Assembly (NCBI GenBank): GCA_946646575.1
Contig: CAMPCR010000035.1
Span: forward strand, 1-9,606
Length of the DNA: 9,606 nucleotides
Direction of reading: 5' to 3'
Source: UBA3222 sp002363035
Lineage (GTDB): Bacteria > Verrucomicrobiota > Verrucomicrobiia > Opitutales > UBA9783
Position numbers and translations under genes: made by a program. How positions within the stretch are numbered: the stretch's first letter is position 1; each line of letters starts with the position of its first letter. Below the pieces are notes generated by a model. The model was given only the letters and a program-made list of their open reading frames with translations, was not told the origin of the DNA and made no database searches. Shown here piece after piece: positions 1 through 7,867 of this stretch.

Positions 1-339
1 TTCCCAATTTTTCAGCTGTTCCAAACTGTTAATTACGGGTGTCAGTTGATAATTTCGAAATAATTCCCGCGAACCGTTTTGAAGACCGTTCAAAACATTG
101 ATTTGGATATCGGGAAATTTGTCGCGCAACTCAATCCCTTCGGGTACGGTTGAAACGTAAAAATTACGGCAACCGCAGGCAATCAATGCGCGAACGATTT
201 CAACGGCTCCCAATCCGTACGCGTCCGATTTAACGACGGGGCAGATTTCGGCGTTCGGTGCATATTTTCGGATTCTTGCATAATTTTCGCGAACGGCATC
301 CAAATGAATTGTTATTTGCGGTCGAAGCAAAGTTCCCAC
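1..339 (-). CDS. alr: Alanine racemase, N-terminal part (runs off left edge)
   Basis: Alanine racemase is a PLP enzyme that interconverts L- and D-alanine in the cytoplasm to supply D-Ala for peptidoglycan. About 113 residues are visible, ending in frame at base 1, so the rest lies to the left. Family marks are the opening RPQITIHLDAV, the PLP-lysine motif VVKSDAYGLG (the lysine forms the Schiff base) and the following strand FYVSTVPEGIELR, which matches the usual F.VA..EEG..LR region of the TIM barrel. An in-frame TAA at 382-384 limits the upstream end. I chose GTG at 339; TTG at 330 would give MLRPQITIHLD, closer to the usual family start, and TTG at 378 and 372 are also open. No clear Shine-Dalgarno decides between them. 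It lies 203 bp downstream of ftsA on the same strand, so it may be co-transcribed or have its own promoter in that gap. Identity is fairly secure; the start is not. Confidence 0.88.
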   Translation of the reverse strand, partial: MGTLLRPQITIHLDAVRENYARIRKYAPNAEICPVVKSDAYGLGAVEIVRALIACGCRNFYVSTVPEGIELRDKFPDIQINVLNGLQNGSRELFRNYQLTPVINSLEQLKNWE

Positions 340-422
340 GGCTGCCGTTATTCTTGTGCGTTTCGTATTCAAATACAACTTTTAACGTTCGCAAAAATAC
401 AAAAAAGTCGATTTTTGCAAAT

Positions 423-451
423 ATCATAAAGCACGTACTGCAGTACTCGAA
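423..451 (-). promoter_or_regulatory. Palindrome over a weak promoter-like site upstream of alr
   Basis: GTACTGCAGTAC at 435-446 is a perfect 12-bp palindrome in the 203-bp gap between ftsA and alr. On the minus strand a TATGAT hexamer (428-423, 5 of 6 matches to TATAAT) follows a poor -35 candidate TTCGAG (451-446) with 17-bp spacing, which places the palindrome almost exactly in the spacer, a typical repressor operator position. A second -10-like TATAAG lies at 474-469. The palindrome is directly visible; promoter and operator roles are inference, and a 12-bp palindrome can also arise by chance. The rest of the gap (340-542) holds AT-rich runs and no gene that I can support. Confidence 0.25.
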
Positions 452-542
452 GAACTTCACGCCATGAGCTTATAGAGATAGGAAAAAATTCTTATAAAGA
501 AAATTGTGCATTACGGAATAATCTCTCGCGCACCGAAGCACA

Positions 543-1733
543 TCATCCCTTAAACCAATCGCACACTCGTTTCCACACGGAAGTTGCGGTTGTTTTCGGA
601 GCCGTCGGATCGGGCTTTAAGGCGTATTGCAACAGCCCGAGGCATGTGGCGTACGTCGGAGATTTTAACACTTCATTGACGGGTGCAACGGAACCGCGAA
701 CGCAACAGTCGCATCGGAAAGTTTCGGCGGCAACTTTTTCGATGTTTTTCAACAACGCACCGCCGCCCGTCAGAACAACGCCCGACAAAAGTTCTTCTTC
801 GCCGCCGATGCACTTTGAAATATACCCGAATAATTCCCGCGCGCGCGCCTGCAAAACGGTATGAAGATTTTTGGTTTTAACCGCCTTATCGCCGATCGAA
901 CGGTCACCGACCACCCAAATTTCCTCGGGCGTTTCGGGAGTTAAATTCGGAATGCCGTATTCGCACTTCAAGTGTTCCGCGTCTTGGCTCAAAATGCGCA
1001 AGCCCGAACACACATCGCGGGTAAAATTTTGCCCGCCGACGGGGAAAGTTCCCGCCGAAATAACGGTTTGATGTTTATAAACAATGTAATCCGTCATTTG
1101 CGCGCCGATATCGATCACGCACACACCGTTTTCGCGCTCAACGGGCGTCGTAACGGCAAGCGCAGATGCCATCGCCGAAAAAACCAAATGCCGAACGCTG
1201 AAACCGAATTGATTAACAGCATAAAGTTGGTCGCGGATCGGTTGCGCTTTTCCGAAAAGCAAATCGCAGTGAGCTGTTATCTGGTTCGCTTCTTTACCGA
1301 TCGGCTGATCGATGCGCATGCCGTTGACGGTGTAAAATTTCGGTGAAACATGCAAGGAAACAATTTCGGGCGGCAATTCCTTTTCGGCAACCAACCGATG
1401 CAGACGTTCCAAATCGCTTTGTTCGATGCGATGCCGAAAATCCGAAAACGGCAACAGCATTTCAAAGGAAGTGCTTTGCAGATGCGTACCGCTTTGGGAA
1501 AGGGTTAAATCCTGCGGTAACGTTCCGAAGCGTTTGGATAAATCCGTAAATAAATCCCGAAGCACCGCGCTCAATGCCTTTGTGTCTTCGACGCGCCCCT
1601 TTTGAATACCTGCGGATGGTACTTGCGCGTACCCGATAAGATCGAATTGAGCCCCGACGCGCTCGCCTAATAAGAATGTAATGCTTTGCGAACCGATATC
1701 CAGCGCACCGAAACGGTTTCGTCGCAAAGCCAT
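543..1733 (-). CDS. ftsA: Cell division protein FtsA (actin-like ATPase)
   Basis: FtsA is the actin-fold protein that anchors FtsZ filaments to the inner membrane and recruits later divisome proteins. The 396-residue product has the phosphate-1 loop ALDIGSQS (10-17), an SHS2-like 1C subdomain (about 84-163), phosphate-2 VIDIGAQMTDY (207-216) and the adenosine motif LTGGGALL (321-328). The conserved SPTYATCLGLLQYAL stretch (358-372) precedes a disordered linker and a C-terminal amphipathic helix SVWKRVCDWFKG (385-396), the membrane-targeting sequence that separates FtsA from MreB and fits FtsA better than PilM. Length is slightly below E. coli FtsA (420). It starts at ATG 15 bp after the stop of the 677-residue gene, with no good Shine-Dalgarno, and is probably co-transcribed with it. 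ftsZ is not downstream; alr is. FtsQ is not upstream, unless the unknown gene covers its role, for which I see no support. Confidence 0.9.
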   Translation of the reverse strand: MALRRNRFGALDIGSQSITFLLGERVGAQFDLIGYAQVPSAGIQKGRVEDTKALSAVLRDLFTDLSKRFGTLPQDLTLSQSGTHLQSTSFEMLLPFSDFRHRIEQSDLERLHRLVAEKELPPEIVSLHVSPKFYTVNGMRIDQPIGKEANQITAHCDLLFGKAQPIRDQLYAVNQFGFSVRHLVFSAMASALAVTTPVERENGVCVIDIGAQMTDYIVYKHQTVISAGTFPVGGQNFTRDVCSGLRILSQDAEHLKCEYGIPNLTPETPEEIWVVGDRSIGDKAVKTKNLHTVLQARARELFGYISKCIGGEEELLSGVVLTGGGALLKNIEKVAAETFRCDCCVRGSVAPVNEVLKSPTYATCLGLLQYALKPDPTAPKTTATSVWKRVCDWFKG

Positions 1734-1748
1734 GACTGCGAAATAATT

Positions 1749-3782
1749 TCAACGAACGGCGGCGGGTTGAGCAGGGATTGCAGGATCCGAAACGTTTCGA
1801 ACGCCTTCGGGCGCACGTATCGGTTCCGAAACACTTGAAGATCCGTTTGTTACGTTGCTTTTATTTGTTTTTTCGGTTTCTCTCGTATTCTCCGATTTAT
1901 CCTTCGATTTATCGGATCCCGTGTTTCCGAAAATAAGAGCTCCAGTAGCTTCCAAAAGTGATAAAGGAATATTGACGGTCGTAACAAACGTTTCGGGCGA
2001 AAGTTTCGTGTTCACGGAAGTTTCAATTGCTTCTTCCGAAAGCTTCAAGGGAATTTCACCAAAAATTCTTCCGAACCATATGCGCGACAAAGAAACGACA
2101 TCGGAGTAAGAACAATAGGAAAAAGGCAACAACATTTTCATTTGTCCAAGGAGCGACTGTATTTTTTCCAAATGATTCGAATATAAAAAATACCCTTCGT
2201 TTAACCCGAAAAAAAGTTCCAACTCTTCAGGGATATCAAAATTTTTAAAAAAATGTCTGTTAAGTTTAAAAACGTATCTGTGAACAGTACCGTATTTTTT
2301 GTGTGTCAGGAATTTTTCAGCAAACCAGACGCTCTCTATAAATTCGCTCCCCCAAAGATGCGCTTCGAACGCCGTTTTCAGTTGGTATGCACATTTTTCG
2401 ATAAAGTGACGCAAAAAACGAATCAAAATCTCATCTGTAATCGACCCATTTGTCTCCTCAAGATAAAACCATTTTGTTCCGAGACGATAACCCTGAACGT
2501 TTCCCGTCGAAGCGGTTTCCTCAAAATCCAAATACGTTTCCAGGAGCGGATACAATACCTGCCCCCATCGATAAACCTGATACGCAATCGGATCCCGTTT
2601 CCATTCCGCTTCTTTTGCGTATGTCGACAAAGCATTCAGTAAGCTTTTTGAAGCTGACGGATCCCAACAAAAAACACTCTCGGTATCGGCTTCCGACGGA
2701 AAATTCAGCGAACGGAACGTTTTCTTTCGCTCGTTGATTGCTTTGCAAAAAACAGACCACGGCGTTTGCGGTTTGACCTGATGCCGCAACGACGTTTGTA
2801 ATTGATTTCCTTTTTCATCAACATCCAAGGTGTAAATGATTTTTTCAAAATCCTTCTTTATATACGTATCGTAAGCCGATTTCAGCACCGGCAGGGGCAT
2901 AAAAGCACTCAAACTCTCAACGTCCAATTCAACGGAAAACAGATGACGAACGCGTTCCTTCGTCGGATCGAATAATTCCGTAACGATCGAAAAATCCTTG
3001 AACTTCGAAAATAAACTTTTCGGAGCCGCCATCCAAATGTTGTATGTTTTTTCCGTAACCGTTGTCGGAGCAATCAACTGCCAATCACCCTTTCGGTTTG
3101 CCTCGGATTGCAGATTTTTAACAATCAAACTTTCGGGCGTTGCTTTAAAACAAATCAAAGGTGAAACAATAGTTTCCTCGTGCGGGAATAACAGAATACA
3201 GCACGGTGCATTCGGATCGACGCCGGGGCAATCTGCACCGCCGAGATAACCGCTGATAAACAGTTGTGCCAGAGTTGAAAAGCCCGGATAAACTTTATCC
3301 CCGACAAAAAAAGCTTTTTTCAAACCGTCCGGGAGATTGGAAATCGCAATCGTTGCAATCGGTTTCAACGGCAAAGCCGCAATGTTTTTAGGTAAATCAC
3401 GCTCCAAAAAGTCGGACAGTTGTTGTTCAATGATTTTGCCGTAATCGACGGTCGATGCGGGAGATTCCTTCGGTTTTTCGGCGGGCAAATTTTGAACACT
3501 TTCTTTTTTCTCGCTTGCGGGATCAATAATCTCTTTTGATTGCACCGACTTTTCTTTTTGCGTTTCGGCATCGGCGGGCGAAGTTTGAGTGTTTTCTCTT
3601 GTTTCCTTATTCGCGGGGTCGGCGATCTCCTTTGAAGGCTTCGAAGTTTTCTTATCTGCTTCTCTATTGTTTTCCTCAACTATTTTCGGAGCAGGCGTCG
3701 CCGTGACGGTACTAGGCGGAACATTCATAAAAACGCCCGAAATTAGGAAAAAGCCGACGACAAAAACATAAGGGAAACGCAT
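1749..3782 (-). CDS. Exported protein of unknown function upstream of ftsA
   Basis: I do not recognise this 677-residue protein. Residues 5-19 form a hydrophobic core after a short basic start (MRFPYVF), so it has a signal peptide, perhaps cut after TVTA (25-28), or an N-terminal membrane anchor; there is no lipobox cysteine. Residues 34-111 are a charged low-complexity linker rich in K, E, S and P, with a duplicated unit of about 32 residues. A folded region of about 500 residues follows (about 112-620), with alternating hydrophobic strands and a cysteine cluster at C185, C194 and C195. The last 55 or so residues are another Ser/Lys/Asn/Pro-rich tail. This suggests an envelope protein with a large globular domain between flexible ends. 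ATG at 3782 is the first start, is needed for the signal sequence, and lies just downstream of a good promoter. ftsA follows by 15 bp. A role in division or the envelope is inferred from position only. Confidence 0.85.
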   Translation of the reverse strand: MRFPYVFVVGFFLISGVFMNVPPSTVTATPAPKIVEENNREADKKTSKPSKEIADPANKETRENTQTSPADAETQKEKSVQSKEIIDPASEKKESVQNLPAEKPKESPASTVDYGKIIEQQLSDFLERDLPKNIAALPLKPIATIAISNLPDGLKKAFFVGDKVYPGFSTLAQLFISGYLGGADCPGVDPNAPCCILLFPHEETIVSPLICFKATPESLIVKNLQSEANRKGDWQLIAPTTVTEKTYNIWMAAPKSLFSKFKDFSIVTELFDPTKERVRHLFSVELDVESLSAFMPLPVLKSAYDTYIKKDFEKIIYTLDVDEKGNQLQTSLRHQVKPQTPWSVFCKAINERKKTFRSLNFPSEADTESVFCWDPSASKSLLNALSTYAKEAEWKRDPIAYQVYRWGQVLYPLLETYLDFEETASTGNVQGYRLGTKWFYLEETNGSITDEILIRFLRHFIEKCAYQLKTAFEAHLWGSEFIESVWFAEKFLTHKKYGTVHRYVFKLNRHFFKNFDIPEELELFFGLNEGYFLYSNHLEKIQSLLGQMKMLLPFSYCSYSDVVSLSRIWFGRIFGEIPLKLSEEAIETSVNTKLSPETFVTTVNIPLSLLEATGALIFGNTGSDKSKDKSENTRETEKTNKSNVTNGSSSVSEPIRAPEGVRNVSDPAIPAQPAAVR
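3516..3635 (-). repeat. Tandem duplicated unit in linker of the exported protein
   Basis: The disordered linker contains SKEIADPA (residues 50-57, bases 3612-3635) and SKEIIDPA (82-89, bases 3516-3539), 32 residues apart. Each copy is followed at a similar distance by a Q..(S/L)PA(D/E) segment, so the repeat unit is about 31-32 residues. The copies differ at several synonymous sites, so the duplication is not very recent. Confidence 0.6.
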
Positions 3783-3790
3783 ACATTTTC

Positions 3791-3819
3791 ATTATGCCGC
3801 GGACATATTTTTCGGTAAA
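3791..3819 (-). promoter_or_regulatory. Sigma-70-like promoter for the exported protein-ftsA unit
   Basis: On the minus strand TTTACC (3819-3814, 4 of 6 matches to TTGACA) and CATAAT (3796-3791, 5 of 6 to TATAAT) are separated by exactly 17 bp. Transcription would start near 3784, only a couple of bases before the ATG at 3782, so the mRNA would be leaderless or nearly so. No Shine-Dalgarno precedes that ATG, which fits. Prediction by eye only. Confidence 0.45.
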
Positions 3820-3904
3820 GCGTTTTTCGCGGGATTTTTGCAAAACACAACTTTGGAATTGGCAACTTTAAACTGGACGAACATACGGATTTTTTTTCAG
3901 GATT

Positions 3905-3908
3905 GGAG
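3905..3908 (+). promoter_or_regulatory. Ribosome binding site of valS
   Basis: GGAG lies 8 nt before the ATG at 3917, with normal spacing, and supports that start. An eight-T run (3890-3897) lies just upstream. A weak promoter (TTGGCA at 3859-3864 with CATACG at 3882-3887) is possible for valS but matches poorly. Confidence 0.55.
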
Positions 3909-3916
3909 CAGCGTTT

Positions 3917-6544
3917 ATGGAGAAAACCTACCTGCCGACCGCCATTCAAAAAAAGTGGAACCGACGATGGTCGGAAATGCACTGTTTCGAAGCCAAAAAC
4001 GACGGTCGGACGACGTTCACGATTTTCATGCCGCCGCCCAACGTAACGGGAATTTTGCACATGGGGCATGTGCTGAATAATACGGTTCAGGACGTGTTGT
4101 GCCGTTGGTCGCGCATTTGCGGAAAGGATGTTTTGTGGCTTCCCGGAACGGATCATGCGGGTATTGCGACACAGAGCAAAGTCGAAAAGGTACTTAAAAA
4201 GGAAGAAGGTCTCACGCGGCATCAGTTGGGGCGCGAAGCGTTTTTGCAACGCGTCGAGCAGTGGCGCGAAAAACACGGAAACATTATTTTTGACCAGCTG
4301 AAACAACTCGGTGTGTCGTGCGATTGGTCGCGGGCAACCTACACGCGGGATGCGGATTATTCACGTCGGGTTTTGGAAGCGTTCGTAAAACTGTATGAAC
4401 GCGGGTATATTTACAAAGGGAAACGGCTTGTAAATTGGTGTCCCGTATCCCAAACGGCACTCAGCGACGAAGAAGTCATCATGAAGCCGACGAGGGGCTT
4501 TCTTTGGACGTTTCGCTACGAAATCGTCGAAAAACCGAATACTTTTATTCCCATCGCCACCACTCGTCCCGAGACTATTCCGGGCGATACGGCACTGGCG
4601 GTACATCCGAACGATCCGCGTTATCAATCGCTCATCGGCTTGCATGCGCGCTGTCCGTTCGACGAAAAACGTACCATTCCGATTATTGCGGACGAAGCGG
4701 TGGAAAGGGATTTCGGAACGGGCGCGCTGAAAATCACTCCCGCGCACGATCCCGTTGATTTTGAAGTCGGGAAACGTCACAACCTACCGTTCATCGAAGT
4801 GCTGGACGCGGGTGGGAAAGTAAATGCCAACGGTATGCCGTTTGAAGGACTGGATCGTTCGGAAGCGCGAAAAGCCGTTGTCGAAGCGCTGCGCGAAAAA
4901 GGACTTCTCATAAAGGAGGAACCGTATGAACACAACGTCGGTTATTCGGAGCGCGCCGATGTTCCCATCGAGCCGCGTCTGTCGGAACAGTGGTTTTTGC
5001 ATTATCCGCAAACGGAGGCGGCGAAGCGGTTGGCGGAAGAGAAGTTGATCTGTTTTTTCCCCGAACACTGGGAGAAAGTTTATCGACATTGGCTGGATAA
5101 CCTGCAGGATTGGTGCATCAGCCGGCAGTTGTGGTGGGGGCACCGTATCCCCGTCTGGTATCGTAAAGACGATCCGTCGAAGTTACACGTGTCCGTTGAA
5201 CCTCCGACCGACATTGAAAACTGGACACAGGATCCCGACGTACTGGATACGTGGTTTTCATCCTGGCTGTGGCCGCTCGGAACATTGCACTATAAAGAAA
5301 ATACGGATAAAAACCTTTTCGATCGTTATTTCCCGAGCGATGTGTTGGTTTCGGGCGCAGACATTCTCTTTTTCTGGATTACGCGCATGATTATAGCGTC
5401 GTTGGAATTCGTTGCCGATCGACCGATTGAGCAACGCATTCCGTTTAAAAACATTTATTTAACGGGGATTGTGCGCGATGCAAAAGGGCGAAAGATGTCC
5501 AAAAGTCTCGGTAATTCGCCCGATCCGCTGGATTTAATTCAAACATACGGCGCGGACGGCGTGCGCATCGGTCTGTTGTCGATTGCACCACAGGGGCAGG
5601 ATATTCGTTTCGACGAACACGCGCTGTTATCGGGACGCAATTTCTGCACGAAATTGTGGAACGCCTGCCGTTTTCGCCTGATGCAGGGCAGGGCAGGGGA
5701 GTATCGGACGTTGAATGATTATTTCGACGCGATGACCGACCTGACGCCTTTCGACGGTTATCTTTTGCATTCTTTGCTTCAAACGGCGGAAACGTATGAA
5801 AAGCACTTGAAGCAATATGAATTCAATGCCGCCGTTAAAGATTTACAGGCGTGTTTCCGCGATGTTTTTTGCGATTTCTACCTGGAAGTACAGAAACATC
5901 AACAAAAATCCTGCCCGACGGTTCAGGATCTGTTTTTACGGCAAATGTTACAAATGTTGCACCCGTTCATTCCCTACATAACGGAAGAATTATGGGAGCA
6001 AATGCATCTCGGGACGGGTTTAATACATGAAAATACATGGGATTTGTCAGCTTTTAAGCAACGATTGGGAAAGCTTAACATCTCCGAAAAAGAATGTTCG
6101 GAAGTCGGTCGTCTCGTCGATCTCATCGGGCAGTTGCGAACCTTAAAGGCGGAGCACGGCAAGGGCAGTAAGTCGGTTGTGATGCACGTATTATCGGAGA
6201 AACACTGCGAAGATTTCAAAAAATATCGCGAACTTTTGGTACGTTTGGTCGGCTTAAAGGCGTTGGAAACGACGCAAAAACCGCTTCCGGGCTTGCCGAA
6301 CATTGTGACGCACTGCGGAACGTTTTTCATCGAGACCTCATCCGCGAATAACGCGGCGGGCGTGGACGAAACGCAACTTCGGCAACAGCTTGAAGTACTG
6401 TTGAAGCACATTCAAACGGCGGAAACAAAGCTGTCTAACGAAAAGTTTTTGTCGCATGCAGCGCCGAATGTCATCGAAGGCGTAAAGCGGCAGTTGGAGG
6501 AAAATCGCCGAAAGTACGAAGTTTTGAAGAAATTGACGACGTAG
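3917..6544 (+). CDS. valS: Valyl-tRNA synthetase
   Basis: This cytoplasmic class I aminoacyl-tRNA synthetase charges tRNA-Val with valine using ATP and hydrolyses mischarged Thr-tRNA-Val. At 875 residues it is complete and close to the usual bacterial length. The class I signature is PPPNVTGILHMGH (HMGH at 48-51). The CP1 editing domain (about 180-340) carries TTRPET (215-220) and the AHDPVDFEVG motif. DWCISRQLWWGHRIPVWY (W406-W407) and VLDTWFSSWLWPLG belong to the catalytic core, and KMSKS is at 526-530. The alpha-helical anticodon-binding domain covers about 600-770, and the last 60 or so residues form the C-terminal coiled coil (LRQQLEVLLKHIQ to the end) that contacts the tRNA elbow. The start has a Shine-Dalgarno GGAG at 8 nt. 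It is transcribed divergently from the exported-protein gene, and the beta-ketoacyl synthase starts 68 bp downstream, so read-through is possible. Confidence 0.97.
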   Translation: MEKTYLPTAIQKKWNRRWSEMHCFEAKNDGRTTFTIFMPPPNVTGILHMGHVLNNTVQDVLCRWSRICGKDVLWLPGTDHAGIATQSKVEKVLKKEEGLTRHQLGREAFLQRVEQWREKHGNIIFDQLKQLGVSCDWSRATYTRDADYSRRVLEAFVKLYERGYIYKGKRLVNWCPVSQTALSDEEVIMKPTRGFLWTFRYEIVEKPNTFIPIATTRPETIPGDTALAVHPNDPRYQSLIGLHARCPFDEKRTIPIIADEAVERDFGTGALKITPAHDPVDFEVGKRHNLPFIEVLDAGGKVNANGMPFEGLDRSEARKAVVEALREKGLLIKEEPYEHNVGYSERADVPIEPRLSEQWFLHYPQTEAAKRLAEEKLICFFPEHWEKVYRHWLDNLQDWCISRQLWWGHRIPVWYRKDDPSKLHVSVEPPTDIENWTQDPDVLDTWFSSWLWPLGTLHYKENTDKNLFDRYFPSDVLVSGADILFFWITRMIIASLEFVADRPIEQRIPFKNIYLTGIVRDAKGRKMSKSLGNSPDPLDLIQTYGADGVRIGLLSIAPQGQDIRFDEHALLSGRNFCTKLWNACRFRLMQGRAGEYRTLNDYFDAMTDLTPFDGYLLHSLLQTAETYEKHLKQYEFNAAVKDLQACFRDVFCDFYLEVQKHQQKSCPTVQDLFLRQMLQMLHPFIPYITEELWEQMHLGTGLIHENTWDLSAFKQRLGKLNISEKECSEVGRLVDLIGQLRTLKAEHGKGSKSVVMHVLSEKHCEDFKKYRELLVRLVGLKALETTQKPLPGLPNIVTHCGTFFIETSSANNAAGVDETQLRQQLEVLLKHIQTAETKLSNEKFLSHAAPNVIEGVKRQLEENRRKYEVLKKLTT

Positions 6545-6612
6545 CGTGCGCATTTTTATCTTTCATTTTCGGAAAAATTTTTTAACATAAAGACGTTGCT
6601 GAAAATTTTGTG

Positions 6613-7851
6613 ATGGAGTGGTCGCAGCGAATTGTGATTACGGGTGTCGGTTTGGTCGCGCCGAACGGGAATTCCCTGGCGGAATTTCGCAAACATTTGC
6701 TGGAAGGATGCGCACGCATTCAACGCATCGACATGCGTTACATGGGACTCGTTTTGGCGGGCGTCTGCGCTTTTAACGCGACCGATTATCAAACCAAAAA
6801 GGAAATTCGCACCGGGACACGCGCCGGATCGATTGGAATTTATTGCGCGCACAAAGCGATTGAATCGAGCCGTCTGCCGTGGGAACTGCTCGATAAGAGC
6901 CGCGTCGGAATTTACGTCGGCATTACGGAACACGGAACGGTCGAAACGGAAAACGAAGTTTATCAACTGTCGCAATTCGGTTACGATACCAAATACTGGA
7001 ATCATCATCATAATCCGCGAACGGTTGCCAATAATCCCGCCGGGGAAATTTCCATCAACCTCGGCATTACGGGGCCGCATTATACCCTGGGCGGTGCCTG
7101 CGCAGGCGGGAATTTGGGGATTATTCAGGGGGTTCAAATGTTGCGCCTGGGCGAAGTCGATTACGCGCTCGCCGGCGGAGTAGGGGAGAGTACCGGCAGT
7201 TTCGGGATTTTTGCCGGCTTCAAAAACCAGGGGGCGTTAGCGGAACACGCGGATCCGAACAAAGCCAGCCGACCGTTCGACCGCGACCGCAACGGAATTG
7301 TCATCAGCGAAGGCGGTTGTTTATTCACTCTGGAACGGCTGGATGATGCGTTAGAGCGGAACGCCAAAATCTACGGAGAGATCGTCGGATACGGCATCAA
7401 TTCGGATGCGACGAATACGGTTCTTCCCGACAGTGAACGCCAGGCGGAATGCATGCGGCTTGCGTTGAAAAAAGCCGAACTGCAACCGAATGATATTGAT
7501 ATTGTCAGTACCCATGCAACATCAACGGTCGAAGGCGATCGGCGCGAATGCCAAGCACTGAGAGACGTTTTTAAGGACGCGCCAAACACGCATTTCAACA
7601 ACACCAAGAGTTTCATCGGGCATACGATGGGAGCGGCGGGTGCATTGGAATTGGCGGGAAATTTGCCGTCTTTTGAAGATAAAACAATCCATCCGACCAT
7701 TAACGTCGATAACCTCGATCCCGAATGCGAACTTCCGAATTTAGTCACCCATACACCAAAAAAATTACAACGGGCGAATACGATTTTGAGCAATTCTTTC
7801 GGCATGTTGGGGATCAATTCGACGGTGATTGTGCAACGCTTTAATTCTTAA
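6613..7851 (+). CDS. FabF-like beta-ketoacyl-ACP synthase with altered gating loop
   Basis: This thiolase-fold condensing enzyme joins an acyl group to malonyl-ACP by decarboxylative Claisen condensation. The 412-residue product opens with RIVITGVGLVAPNG, as FabF does. All catalytic residues are present, counted from ATG 6613: nucleophile Cys163 in GGACAGG, His301 in THATST, Lys332 in NTKSF and His337 in IGHTMGAAGALE, almost the same positions as in E. coli FabF. SRPFDRDRNGIVISEGG also fits. The usual FabF gating loop GFGGTN near the C terminus is replaced by SFGMLGIN, so the Phe gate is lost, and HGT is HAT at the first histidine. These changes suggest a subfamily different from housekeeping FabF, perhaps with different chain-length or partner choice. 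GTG at 6610 is directly before ATG 6613 and could be the start. No Shine-Dalgarno is visible. An ACP gene follows by 16 bp, the likely partner. Confidence 0.92.
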   Translation: MEWSQRIVITGVGLVAPNGNSLAEFRKHLLEGCARIQRIDMRYMGLVLAGVCAFNATDYQTKKEIRTGTRAGSIGIYCAHKAIESSRLPWELLDKSRVGIYVGITEHGTVETENEVYQLSQFGYDTKYWNHHHNPRTVANNPAGEISINLGITGPHYTLGGACAGGNLGIIQGVQMLRLGEVDYALAGGVGESTGSFGIFAGFKNQGALAEHADPNKASRPFDRDRNGIVISEGGCLFTLERLDDALERNAKIYGEIVGYGINSDATNTVLPDSERQAECMRLALKKAELQPNDIDIVSTHATSTVEGDRRECQALRDVFKDAPNTHFNNTKSFIGHTMGAAGALELAGNLPSFEDKTIHPTINVDNLDPECELPNLVTHTPKKLQRANTILSNSFGMLGINSTVIVQRFNS

Positions 7852-7867
7852 TCACTATACTCAAAAC

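Noticed and set aside
258..467. Plus-strand open frame near the left edge
   Set aside because: It overlaps the alr N-terminal region, which has the PLP-lysine motif on the minus strand, and shows no recognisable features itself.
3743..4306. Long antisense open frame (187 codons) across the valS start and the divergent promoter region
   Set aside because: It overlaps the confident valS N-terminus including HMGH, and its composition is not protein-like.
6556..6590. Possible terminator after valS (TTTTC/GAAAA pair followed by T-run)
   Set aside because: The arms TTTTC and GAAAA are separated by a single base, so no real hairpin loop can form.
6545..6612. Promoter for the synthase gene (TAACAT at 6583-6588)
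   Set aside because: No acceptable -35 hexamer at 16-18 bp spacing; the gene could equally be read from valS.
6556..7137. Long open frame (193 codons) antisense to the beta-ketoacyl synthase
   Set aside because: It overlaps a well-supported gene with all catalytic motifs, and its own translation shows no domain; a mirror of coding bias.
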